This document shows, in pieces, positions 1 to 7,484 of a stretch of DNA of 35,370 nt (position 1 is its first letter; each line of letters opens with the position of its first letter). The notes beneath the pieces were generated by a model. That model saw only the letters and a program-made list of their open reading frames with translations. It ran no database searches and was not told the DNA's origin. The DNA is from Candidatus Obscuribacterales bacterium. Lineage in GTDB: Bacteria > Cyanobacteriota > Vampirovibrionia > Obscuribacterales > Obscuribacteraceae. The DNA lies in contig JAIEQI010000141.1 in NCBI GenBank assembly GCA_019747875.1, positions 1 to 35,370 on the forward strand, in the 5' to 3' direction. A program made the translations under genes and the position numbers.

Positions 1-311
1 GCTTCTATTCTTTTGAGAGCAATTCACTCCTTGGAGTTCGGTTCGATCCCGGGAGCGCCGGCATCTTGCCGGCTTCTTTCTTTTGAGAGCAATTCACTCC
101 TTGGAGTTCGGTTCGATCCCGGGAGCGCCGGCATCTTGCCGGCTTCTATTCTTTTGAGAGCAATTCACTCCTTGGAGTTCGGTTCGATCCCGGGAGCGCC
201 GGCATCTTGCCGGCTTCTTTCTTTTGAGAGCAATTCACTCCTTGGAGTTCGGTTCGATCCCGGGAGCGCCGGCATCTTGCCGGCTTCTATTCTTTTGAGA
301 GTTTGGTCCCG
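1..311. repeat. Tandem array of 70/71-bp repeats
   Basis: Four full copies start at 1, 72, 142 and 213, and a fifth truncated copy starts at 283. Copies alternate between a 71-bp form (beginning GCTTCTATTC) and a 70-bp form (GCTTCTTTC), so the real period is a 141-bp dimer present twice. Each copy holds a perfect hairpin GCCGGC-ATCTT-GCCGGC (57-73, 127-143, 198-214, 268-284) preceded by GGTTCGATCCCGGGAGC. The array is open in one frame for 112 codons, but only because the repeats lack stops. It lies beyond the 3' end of gcvPA. Diverged copies occur at 23090-23270 and, inverted, near 29271-29310. I read it as an intergenic REP-like repeat, not a gene and not CRISPR. Confidence 0.9.
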
Positions 312-347
312 TGAGTGCCAGCCTCTCCTCTATTTACTTCGTAACAA

Positions 348-1757
348 TTAGAGCCTGGCTCCTCCGGCAACCTCCTTGACTCTGACGTCAGCCGTTTTTT
401 TTCCGAGGAAAACTTCGCTCATTGCATTGATGTAGCGTTCCAAATCCTCCGGCGAATTCATCTCGGTAACAGCGACGAGAAGACAGTCATCTAGTTCCGG
501 ATAAAACTGGACAGGATGAATCCCACCTAGAATGCCGCGTTGTTTCAGTTGATTGAGGACATCAGCAACTGGTTTGCTGAGTTGAATAAGGAATTCATTG
601 ACGAATGGTCTTTCAAATTTCAGCTTAATCCCTGGAATCTGACAGAGCAGCTCGGCCAGGCGATGCGCTCGAAGCATACTGATTTCGGTCAACTCTTTCA
701 GTCCGCGTGGACCCATCAAGCTCAAATAAACGAGCATGGTGAGCGCATTAAGACTTTGATTGGTGCAGATGTTAGAGGTAGCTTTGGCTCTACGGATATG
801 TTGCTCGCGCGTTTGCAATGTCAAAGTGAAAGCTCTCTGTCCGCGACTATCAACTGTCATTCCGCAAAGGCGGCCAGGCAATTGGCGCACGTACTGATTT
901 TTTGTAGCCATAAAGCCGGCTGAAGGTCCGCCGAAAGATAAGCCGTTTCCACATTGCTGAGCATCACCAACGGCGATATCAGCGCCTAGCTTTCCGGGTG
1001 ACTCGAGCAATCCCAGAGATATAGGGTCGCAAACCACAACAAGCAGCGCGCCCTGTTCATGCGCTTTGTTTGACAGGGCTTCGAGATCTTCTATGCATCC
1101 GAAATAATTCGGATATTGAACAATCACACATGAGGATTCTGAGAGATTCAAATTAGCGATGTCGACAACACCGTCGGCAGTCTTAGCAACTGAGGTATTC
1201 ATGCCGCAGGTCTCAACATAGGTCCTCGTTACCATCATATATTCAGGATTGAGGCTCCCTGCCATGACGATGTGATTTCGTCCGCTCAAGCGACAAGACA
1301 TAAGTGCAGCTTCGGCACAGGCATTTGGTCCGTCATAAACTGATGCATTAGCCACTTCAAGACCGGTCAACAAACAAATTGCTGTTTGGAATTCATAGAT
1401 AGCTTGCAGCGTGCCCTGAGCCACTTCAGGTTGATAAGGTGTATAAGCAGTTGCAAACTCTGATCTAGAAACGATGGAAGCAACCGATGCCGGCACGAAA
1501 CGCCTGTAGACACCGCCTCCCAGGAAAGAACATTGCTGGGCCGTCGAAACATTCTTTGCGGCCAGCTTGCGCATATGCTCGGTCAGTTCGAGTTCGCTGA
1601 GTCCCGGTGCGATTTCAAGCTCTTTCAAACGCACATCCTGCGGAATATGCTTGACCAGCTCCTCGAAATTCTTGACGCCGATACTTTCCAGCATCGCTTC
1701 GCGGTCGCTCTTTGTATGAGGCAAGTACGGGAAATTTTCTTTTGTTTGCTCAGCCAT
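348..1757 (-). CDS. gcvPA: Glycine dehydrogenase (decarboxylating) subunit 1, GcvPA
   Basis: This is the N-terminal half-subunit of the split P-protein of the glycine cleavage system. With GcvPB it decarboxylates glycine and loads the aminomethyl group onto lipoyl-GcvH. The 469-residue protein has the family's usual length (about 450) and typical segments: FLGGGVYRRFVPASV near residue 80, a TAYTPYQPEVAQGTLQAIYEFQT block near 105-125, and FGGPSAGFMA near 275. The pyridoxal-phosphate lysine belongs to GcvPB, so its absence here is expected. The open frame extends two codons further to a TTG at 1763. I chose ATG at 1757 because AGGG sits 7 nt upstream of it, too close for the TTG. No gcvPB, gcvT or gcvH is visible; gcvPB could lie beyond the left edge past the repeat array. 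Confidence 0.93.
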   Translation of the reverse strand: MAEQTKENFPYLPHTKSDREAMLESIGVKNFEELVKHIPQDVRLKELEIAPGLSELELTEHMRKLAAKNVSTAQQCSFLGGGVYRRFVPASVASIVSRSEFATAYTPYQPEVAQGTLQAIYEFQTAICLLTGLEVANASVYDGPNACAEAALMSCRLSGRNHIVMAGSLNPEYMMVTRTYVETCGMNTSVAKTADGVVDIANLNLSESSCVIVQYPNYFGCIEDLEALSNKAHEQGALLVVVCDPISLGLLESPGKLGADIAVGDAQQCGNGLSFGGPSAGFMATKNQYVRQLPGRLCGMTVDSRGQRAFTLTLQTREQHIRRAKATSNICTNQSLNALTMLVYLSLMGPRGLKELTEISMLRAHRLAELLCQIPGIKLKFERPFVNEFLIQLSKPVADVLNQLKQRGILGGIHPVQFYPELDDCLLVAVTEMNSPEDLERYINAMSEVFLGKKTADVRVKEVAGGARL

Positions 1758-2017
1758 TACCAAACCCTAAAAAAATGAAGCTCGAATATGCGGAGGAGTT
1801 GAGAAGGGCGTTAACCCAGCGAAACTCCGAAGCGTTTAATAAGATTTCCGTCTGCGGACGAAAACGTTCCTAAATACTGCAAAATTCTACCTAGGATTGT
1901 GGCACTCTAGCATGTAAAAGGGTGGACAGCCCTTAGACTTTATGGAAGCTTGCACTGGTCGATGATAAATTCTCGTTTAGCAGGTCAAATAGCAATCAAA
2001 TTGGTGAGTTCTAATCA

Positions 2018-2659
2018 ATGCTTAGGTTAATTCTTGGACTTGGCAATCCCGGAGCACGTTATGAAATGACGAGACATAACGCAGGCTTCGTAGTGGCCTG
2101 GAAGCTTGCCATCAAATACGGTGCTTCATTCGCTCATAAGCCGAATATGAGCTGCGAGCTCTCGAAAACCACTATTGACGGAGCTTCTGTCATTATTGCC
2201 AGACCGCTGACCTATATGAACTTGTCAGGCAAATCTGCCCAAAGCATTGTCCAGTTCTACAAAATCGCTCCTGAAAACATGCTCGTCGTTCACGATGATG
2301 TAGCGCTTCCACTAGGAACCATGCGCTTTGCGCGAGGTGGAGGAGCTGGTGGACAACATGGTGTCGAATCGATCATTGAAGTTATGGGTAATCGTGACTT
2401 TCACCGCTTGAAAATAGGGGTTGGACCAGATCCTGGCGGAGCGCGCCGTGCTGACTATGTTTTGGGAGATATTCCCGATATAGATCAGGAACTTTATTTT
2501 GCTGTAATCACAAAAGCGACCGAAGCGATCTCAGTTTGGTTGAGCAAAGGTATTCAAGAATCCATGAACGCTTACAACGGGCTGGATTTGAGACCCAAGC
2601 CGGCAGCCAAGCAGGAGCCCACGCCCCTCAGACTGAACAAGTCAGCTGAGACGGATTAA
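2018..2659 (+). CDS. pth: Peptidyl-tRNA hydrolase
   Basis: Pth cleaves the ester bond of peptidyl-tRNAs dropped by stalled ribosomes and is a cytosolic housekeeping enzyme. The 213-residue protein is about 20 residues longer than E. coli Pth (194), the excess being a charged C-terminal tail. The numbering matches E. coli exactly through the core: Asn10 (LGLGNPG), His20 (TRHNAGF), Asn68 (TYMNLSG) and Asp93 (VHDDV) are all present. The segment that usually reads GGHNGL reads GGQHGV here, so the substrate-binding Asn114 is His114 and residue 113 is Gln. The gene is divergent from gcvPA across 260 bp in which I see no clear riboswitch. A GGTGAG lies about 9 nt before the ATG. Identification is secure; the effect of the N114H change is unknown. 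Confidence 0.95.
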   Translation: MLRLILGLGNPGARYEMTRHNAGFVVAWKLAIKYGASFAHKPNMSCELSKTTIDGASVIIARPLTYMNLSGKSAQSIVQFYKIAPENMLVVHDDVALPLGTMRFARGGGAGGQHGVESIIEVMGNRDFHRLKIGVGPDPGGARRADYVLGDIPDIDQELYFAVITKATEAISVWLSKGIQESMNAYNGLDLRPKPAAKQEPTPLRLNKSAETD

Positions 2660-2780
2660 AGGAAACATATTTACGAAGGCGCCTTAATGACATCCGCATT
2701 ATCCCGAAACGCCTGATTTCAGGAGGTTTGCGAGCGTTACGCTTTGTGTAGCAAATTTATCGCCATGTCAAAAAGTCTAT

Positions 2781-2793
2781 TTTCACGGTGAAA
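2781..2793. promoter_or_regulatory. Perfect inverted repeat TTTCAC-G-GTGAAA upstream of the respiratory operon
   Basis: A perfect 6+6 palindrome with a 1-nt centre lies about 90 bp before the ccoN start, within the 224-bp gap after pth. It does not match the FNR consensus (TTGAT-N4-ATCAA) usual for cbb3 operons. It has no T-tract and the 1-nt loop rules out a terminator. It could be an operator for a regulator I cannot name. No convincing -35/-10 pair was found next to it. Confidence 0.3.
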
Positions 2794-2883
2794 TAATTTG
2801 GCGTGAAAGAGTATTAGAACTCACGAGTCAGTTACTTTTGACAGCGTTTTAATACTTCAGGAAAGCTCAACAGGGGTTTAGTA

Positions 2884-4284
2884 ATGTTAGTTGACAGGCT
2901 TTTAAGTGACCGGGAAGGAAGCGCAGCGCGCAACTTCCTCATCTCCGCCGTCTTCTGGTCAATTTGGGGAATGGGGGCCGGTCTTTTCGCCAGCCTTGAA
3001 TTTGCCTTTCCCGATCTTGTTCACAACGTTCCTCAATTTTCGATGCCGCACTTGCGGATGTTTCACGTCAACGCAGTTGCAATCGGCTGGCTGTCGATGG
3101 GATATGTCGGATCCATGTTCTACATGGTGCCGGCACTTACCAAAGCGAAACTATGGAGCGAGAAGTTAGGCAACTTTACTATGTGGGCATGGAATCTGCT
3201 CATGGCCTGCGCTTTCGGAACGCTGCTGAACGGATTTACAGAAGGTCGTGAATACGCAGAACTCGGAGCCATTCTCGACGTTCTGGTTGTAGTAGCACTG
3301 ATATGTACCGCGCTCAACATCTATATGACGATGGTGAACCGCAAAATCAAAAAGCTCTACGTATCACTCTGGTACTTCCTGGGAGCTCTTTTCTGGTTCC
3401 CACTGGTATACATCATCGGACAAAGAACCTTCGTTGCCTTGCCCGGTCTGAATGACGCAATCATCGGCTGGTTCTACGGACACAACATTCTAGGTATGTG
3501 GTTCACCACAGTTGGTGTCGGCATGATGTATTACCTCTTGCCACGAATCACGCAAAACCCTCTCTACAGCCACGGTCTATCGATGCTCGGTTTCTGGGGC
3601 ATCGCTTTGTTCTATGCACCGACAGGAACGCACCACATTCTTCAATCTCCAGTTCCTGAATGGCTGAAAGCAATCGCAGTCATCTCATCTGTCTTCTTGC
3701 TCGTTCCGGTTATGACGGTTTTGACCAACTTCTTCATGACCATGAAAGGCAAATGGCAAATGGGTGTCACTGATTTGACATTGCGATTCACCATCACCTC
3801 TTGCATCTTTTATTTGATCACCTGTACACAGGGACCATTCCAAGCGACTCGCTGGATCAACTGGTACCTGCACTTCACCCAATGGGTAGTCGGTCATGCC
3901 CACCTGGCACTGCTCGGAACCTTCTCATTCATCCTCACCGCATCCGTATATTATGGATTGCCGAGGCTGACAGGAAGGGAATGGGCCAGCCAAGGTCTGA
4001 TTCGCGCCCACTGGTGGCTGAAGACTCTCGGATTCACACTGATGATGATCTCGCTAACAACCGCAGGTCTCATTCAATCTGCAGGATGGCACCATGGCAT
4101 CCCGATTGACATGTGGGCTATGGAACTCAAGCCCTACTGGATTCTGCGCGGCATTAGCGGCATCATGATCGTGCTTGGACAACTACTGTTTGCATACAAT
4201 ATATGGAAGACGGTTTACACCAATGCCGGTATCGTTATCGACACTAAGACTCCAACCCTCTCAACCATGGAGGTGAAGTCGTAA
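2884..4284 (+). CDS. ccoN: cbb3-type cytochrome c oxidase subunit I (CcoN)
   Basis: Catalytic subunit of the C-family heme-copper oxidase, a high-affinity O2 reductase of the membrane. The 466-residue protein has about 12 hydrophobic helices. Metal ligands are visible: His61 (low-spin heme b, FHVNA), His200 (CuB, YGHNILG), His250/His251 (CuB pair, TGTHHIL), and His338/His340 (VVGHAHLAL; high-spin heme b3 and low-spin heme). The stretch GHN...GMMYYLLPR...PLYS aligns with known CcoN. Nitric oxide reductase NorB is less likely because the next gene is a clear CcoO and a CcoS follows. The start has AGGGG 7 nt upstream. The stop overlaps the ccoO start (TAATG), indicating translational coupling. 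It is the first of 12 collinear genes. Confidence 0.95.
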   Translation: MLVDRLLSDREGSAARNFLISAVFWSIWGMGAGLFASLEFAFPDLVHNVPQFSMPHLRMFHVNAVAIGWLSMGYVGSMFYMVPALTKAKLWSEKLGNFTMWAWNLLMACAFGTLLNGFTEGREYAELGAILDVLVVVALICTALNIYMTMVNRKIKKLYVSLWYFLGALFWFPLVYIIGQRTFVALPGLNDAIIGWFYGHNILGMWFTTVGVGMMYYLLPRITQNPLYSHGLSMLGFWGIALFYAPTGTHHILQSPVPEWLKAIAVISSVFLLVPVMTVLTNFFMTMKGKWQMGVTDLTLRFTITSCIFYLITCTQGPFQATRWINWYLHFTQWVVGHAHLALLGTFSFILTASVYYGLPRLTGREWASQGLIRAHWWLKTLGFTLMMISLTTAGLIQSAGWHHGIPIDMWAMELKPYWILRGISGIMIVLGQLLFAYNIWKTVYTNAGIVIDTKTPTLSTMEVKS

Positions 4285-5366
4285 TGAACGGTATTAACGG
4301 ATATCGCCTCGGCGCATCAGGCATCATCATCACCTTCTTCACCATCATCACCGCGACAGTGCTACTGCCGATGGTGCTCTTCAACCCGACAAAAACAACG
4401 TCGGCAAACGCGTACAAGGACACGCCATACAATCAAGTGGCTGACCCAGAGCGTGGCCGACGAATTTATGTTCGTGAAGGTTGCGTTTATTGCCACACCC
4501 AATTCACACGTTTGCAAGACCGCGGTTATGGTCCCCTGGTAAAAGCCGGTGACTATGTCAGCGAAACGCCGCACCAATTGGGTACAGCTCGTACCGGTCC
4601 AGACCTTACTAATGAAGGCGGACGCATGGCATCGGAATGGCAGAAAGCTCACCTTGTTCAGCCTCGCGCTTTGAAGCCGGGCTCCATCATGCCAAGCTTC
4701 AGCTTCCTTACCGATCGCGACATGAACGACCTGGTCGCTTACCTGCAAACTCTCGGCAACGGACGTAAGGTGACAACCTACGTTCAAGCTCCGGACGAGT
4801 ATGAAAAGTTCCTCGCCAACCGCAAGGTTGACACTGCATCTGACGCCGCAGCCAATGCCGGTCGCGGTATCTATACGCAGAACTGCGCCGTCTGCCACGG
4901 TCTTGAAGGCAGAGGCAATGGACCAAACTCAATCACGCTCGAGAAGAAACCAGCGAACTTCACCCGCGCTTTCTACAAGCAGTACCCGGATGCGTTCTGG
5001 TTCTACAGAGTTAGAGAAGGCGTTCCAGGAACGCGTATGCCTCACTTCGGTGAAATCCTCTCTGAAGAACAAATGTGGTACCTGGTGGCATATTTGAAGA
5101 CACTTCCGAAAGATCAAGAAGAAGTGATCAACGATATCTCCCAGCTCAACGAAGTTACACCGGCTGTTAAATTGCCGCGCTTGACCAATCAAGTCTATGA
5201 ACCTTCAACCGGTGGCGCACATAGCGGCGGTGAAGAGCATGGCACCGAAGGACCAAACGGCGAAGATCCGGGTAACCAACCGCAAGGAAACACACCTGGT
5301 GAGTACGTTCCATCGAAGGCGGCTCCGCCTCCAGAAACCGCACCAGCACCGGCAGGAGGCCACTAA
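4284..5366 (+). CDS. ccoO: Fused cbb3 oxidase CcoO plus CcoP-like cytochrome c
   Basis: Carries electrons from periplasmic or membrane cytochrome c to CcoN. Residues 13-33 form a single N-terminal membrane anchor. The CcoO domain has Cys67-x2-Cys70-His71 (REGCVYCHTQ) with axial Met136 (SIMPSF) and the family's ARTGPDL segment. A second cytochrome c domain follows, with Cys201-x2-Cys204-His205 (NCAVCHG) and axial Met252 (GTRMPHF). It resembles the cytochrome c domains of CcoP. CcoO is normally monoheme at about 200-220 residues, so this 360-residue diheme protein looks like a CcoO-CcoP fusion. No separate ccoP gene is present. The last 60 residues are Gly/Pro/Glu-rich and probably disordered. 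Its start overlaps the ccoN stop by 1 nt. Confidence 0.9.
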   Translation: MNGINGYRLGASGIIITFFTIITATVLLPMVLFNPTKTTSANAYKDTPYNQVADPERGRRIYVREGCVYCHTQFTRLQDRGYGPLVKAGDYVSETPHQLGTARTGPDLTNEGGRMASEWQKAHLVQPRALKPGSIMPSFSFLTDRDMNDLVAYLQTLGNGRKVTTYVQAPDEYEKFLANRKVDTASDAAANAGRGIYTQNCAVCHGLEGRGNGPNSITLEKKPANFTRAFYKQYPDAFWFYRVREGVPGTRMPHFGEILSEEQMWYLVAYLKTLPKDQEEVINDISQLNEVTPAVKLPRLTNQVYEPSTGGAHSGGEEHGTEGPNGEDPGNQPQGNTPGEYVPSKAAPPPETAPAPAGGH

Positions 5367-5369
5367 ACC

Positions 5370-5612
5370 ATGTGCCCGAACTGTATTTTGAATCAAGCTG
5401 GACTTCAACCAGGCGTATATATCGCTTACGGAATCTGCATGCTCTTCTTCGTGGTGGCCTTGGTCGCCATGTGGTGGGCATTTAGAAACGGCGAATTTGA
5501 AGATATGGAGTCAACTAAGTTTGACATGCTCGACGATGGTGACGAAGTGAGACTTTCACAAGTAGCACGCGCCCGCGTCGAAGCAGCCCGAGCCAAAGCG
5601 CAAGCTGAGTAA
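5370..5612 (+). CDS. ccoS: CcoS-like cbb3 oxidase maturation/small membrane protein
   Basis: This 80-residue protein has one membrane helix (about residues 17-37) followed by WAFRNGEFEDMESTKFDMLDD. That matches the CcoS pattern of a Trp/Arg/Gly/Gln-Phe-Asp-Asp-Leu-Glu segment ending in an acidic cluster just after the helix. CcoS is needed for cofactor insertion into cbb3 oxidase in proteobacteria. Unlike ordinary CcoS (about 50-60 residues), it starts with Met-Cys-Pro-Asn-Cys, a CxxC that could bind metal or form a disulfide, and it has an Ala/Arg-rich C-terminal helix. It begins 3 nt after the ccoO stop. A CcoQ-like role cannot be excluded. Confidence 0.7.
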   Translation: MCPNCILNQAGLQPGVYIAYGICMLFFVVALVAMWWAFRNGEFEDMESTKFDMLDDGDEVRLSQVARARVEAARAKAQAE

Positions 5613-5624
5613 AGGAGAGAAGCA

Positions 5625-5807
5625 GTGGCCGACGTACAAAAAACAACTACAGGCGAAGCGATTTCCGTTCCGACTCCAAACGAGCACTACGAGGAAGTGG
5701 CTGAATACCGCGTTGGCGAAGGGGCACCGCCCCTGGCACTGGTCGTTGTATTTGCGCTGATCGTAATTTGGGCGATGACTTCTTGGGTTCCCTTCTTTGG
5801 ATATTAA
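5625..5807 (+). CDS. Small single-helix membrane protein of the oxidase locus
   Basis: The 60-residue protein starts at GTG, 7 nt after GGAGA. A polar N-terminal half of about 38 residues precedes one C-terminal helix (LALVVVFALIVIWAMTSW) that ends in PFFGY. I do not recognise a family. Its size, single helix and position between a CcoS-like gene and a cytochrome c gene suggest an accessory oxidase subunit, comparable in size to CcoQ or the subunit IIa of B-type oxidases. That role is inference. Confidence 0.65.
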   Translation: MADVQKTTTGEAISVPTPNEHYEEVAEYRVGEGAPPLALVVVFALIVIWAMTSWVPFFGY

Positions 5808-5822
5808 GAATCAGGATAAGAC

Positions 5823-6884
5823 ATGAAATTCTCTAAAATTCTGCCTCTATTGCCAATCATCGGACTTCTGACCTCGTGCGCACAGCCCGAAGTCAAAGTT
5901 CCTGACGCGCAAAATATGCTCAAGGAAGAGCTTACCCAGGCGCCGACCGACTTCGTGGTCTACCCGGACGACCGCCCGTCAATTCCAGACGGCAAGCTCG
6001 TTTGGGAATCAGCCCAGAAGGGCAATTGCGCCAGCTGCCACGGCGCCACCGGTGCTGGTGGCACAGCCGATGGCAAGACGGTTGCCGCATTATCCGATCC
6101 GCGCAAGATGGCGCAAATGAAGCCGGTTGAAACGTATAAGTTCATCACTTTCGGCAAGGATGCGCATCATAAGATGCAGGACAAACTTACTAATCGCGAA
6201 ATTTGGAACCTCGTCTTCTATTCACGTTCATTGGCTACACCGCCACTGGCTCAAGCAGATCTCGATGCCATCAATCCGGTATTCGGTTCTAATTGCGCAG
6301 TCTGCCACGGTACCAAGGGTGATGGCGACGGCCCGCTTGCTCGCAACCTCGAGCCAATGCCAGCCAACTTCCAAACCTTCCGTCGTTTCTACGACCGCAC
6401 GGACGACACCCTGTTTGATCACATTGCAAATGGCATCAAGTGGGAAGGCATGCCTAACTTCCTCGGCAAGGAAGATAAGAAGAAGAACGTCAAGTTCGAC
6501 CACGCATATATCAAGAAGCTTGTGCAGTACGTGCGCACATTCCACGTCAGCAACGAACCGACAATGGTCGCCGATGCTAGTGGAACGAGCACCTCTACCA
6601 CAACTTCGACCACAACATCTACTGAAGCGGCAGCGCCAACCGGTGCTACTACTACAGGAACCGATACAACGGCACCGGCTACCCAAAGTTCGCCCCCGGC
6701 GAGCTCCCAAAGCGGAGAGACGAAAGTCGATGATACAAGTGAAGCTGGCAAGTCTACAGATGGAGCTGACAAAGACAAAACCCAGCTAGATATGGGTACC
6801 ACTCCTGATGCCAAGCCTGGCAAGGCTGCAGAAACTGGCAAATCAGGAAATTCGGAAGCGCCGGCAGAATCTAAGCCACAATAG
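5823..6884 (+). CDS. Diheme cytochrome c lipoprotein with Ser/Thr-rich tail
   Basis: A periplasm-facing electron carrier. A short hydrophobic signal ends in the lipobox LTSC (Cys19), predicting a lipid-anchored protein. Two c-type heme sites follow: Cys69-x2-Cys72-His73 (NCASCHG) and Cys158-x2-Cys161-His162 (NCAVCHG). Plausible axial methionines are Met118 (HHKMQDK) and Met210 (WEGMPNF). Residues from about 250 to the end are a Thr/Ser/Ala/Pro-rich, then charged, low-complexity tail, unusual for such cytochromes and probably a flexible tether. No ordinary cytochrome c1 or f is in the locus. This protein sits between the oxidase genes and the Rieske gene and is the natural candidate to connect them. 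That role is inference. Confidence 0.88.
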   Translation: MKFSKILPLLPIIGLLTSCAQPEVKVPDAQNMLKEELTQAPTDFVVYPDDRPSIPDGKLVWESAQKGNCASCHGATGAGGTADGKTVAALSDPRKMAQMKPVETYKFITFGKDAHHKMQDKLTNREIWNLVFYSRSLATPPLAQADLDAINPVFGSNCAVCHGTKGDGDGPLARNLEPMPANFQTFRRFYDRTDDTLFDHIANGIKWEGMPNFLGKEDKKKNVKFDHAYIKKLVQYVRTFHVSNEPTMVADASGTSTSTTTSTTTSTEAAAPTGATTTGTDTTAPATQSSPPASSQSGETKVDDTSEAGKSTDGADKDKTQLDMGTTPDAKPGKAAETGKSGNSEAPAESKPQ

Positions 6885-6923
6885 TACTAGGACCAATACA
6901 GCTCCAAATTTGAGGAACGAACC

Positions 6924-7484
6924 ATGGCTGATGAAACTACGACACGAAGATCTTTTCTAGCGGCGATCCCGCTGGCCGCTACGTTCGGATTGCTGGTTTC
7001 GCCCCTTATGCGTTACCTCCGCCCGACAATCAAACCGATGGATATCCTCGGACCATCGGACCAACCGAAGGCATTAAAGGACGTTGCCTTCACCCAGAAA
7101 GATTTCCCGGAAGAGTGGACGTGTTTGCCATTCATGTTTTCGCAATCATATAAGGAATACAATCCCGAGCTTATGGAAGTTCGGCAGATTCCTGGATTCG
7201 CGGTCAAACTTCCAACTGGTGAAGTCGTAGCTTATAGCCGCATCTGCCCACACCTGGGATGCATCTTCAATTTCGTCAAAGATCCCGAAGAATGCTTGAA
7301 GGGCTATAACTTCAAACCAAACGGGCCGGTATTTGCATGCCCGTGTCACTTGAGTGTTTATGACATTGCCCAGGGAGGCAAGGTGGTCTCTGGACCAGCT
7401 CCGCGTCCCCCAAGGCAATTCACTGTGAAATCTGATGGCGACAAAATAAGTATCCTTTCGTTGGAGGCAGGGGGCATTGCCTAG
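6924..7484 (+). CDS. Rieske [2Fe-2S] protein of a bc-type complex
   Basis: Takes one electron from quinol at the Qo site of cytochrome b and passes it to cytochrome c. The 186-residue protein has an N-terminal TTRRSFL twin-arginine-like sequence and a hydrophobic anchor (about residues 11-30). Cluster ligands are visible: Cys108-Pro-His110-Leu-Gly-Cys113 and Cys139-Pro-Cys141-His142. The usual motifs are CTHLGC and CPCHGS; here they read CPHLGC and CPCHLS. All four ligand residues and both disulfide cysteines are kept. GAGG lies about 8 nt before the ATG. Its stop overlaps the start of the cytochrome b gene by 8 nt, so the two are probably coupled in translation. Confidence 0.95.
   Translation: MADETTTRRSFLAAIPLAATFGLLVSPLMRYLRPTIKPMDILGPSDQPKALKDVAFTQKDFPEEWTCLPFMFSQSYKEYNPELMEVRQIPGFAVKLPTGEVVAYSRICPHLGCIFNFVKDPEECLKGYNFKPNGPVFACPCHLSVYDIAQGGKVVSGPAPRPPRQFTVKSDGDKISILSLEAGGIA

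Noticed and set aside
1..311. CRISPR array or repeat-peptide gene
   Set aside because: Units are adjacent without unique spacers, and the open frame through them exists only because the repeat lacks stops in that frame; there is no ribosome binding site.
540..923. 127-codon plus-strand frame opposite gcvPA
   Set aside because: It is antisense to a clearly conserved enzyme and has no ribosome binding site or recognisable protein features.
1764..2017. Glycine riboswitch upstream of gcvPA
   Set aside because: The minus-strand leader lacks the conserved GGAGAG-type core and paired aptamer pattern; only short chance hairpins are present.
2838..2855. Promoter from TTGACA and TAATAC before ccoN
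   Set aside because: The two boxes are only 6 nt apart; no suitable -10 lies 16-18 nt after TTGACA.
2884..4284. Nitric oxide reductase (NorB) instead of CcoN
   Set aside because: The following genes are CcoO and CcoS-like, and the helix motifs around GHN, THH and GHAH fit CcoN.
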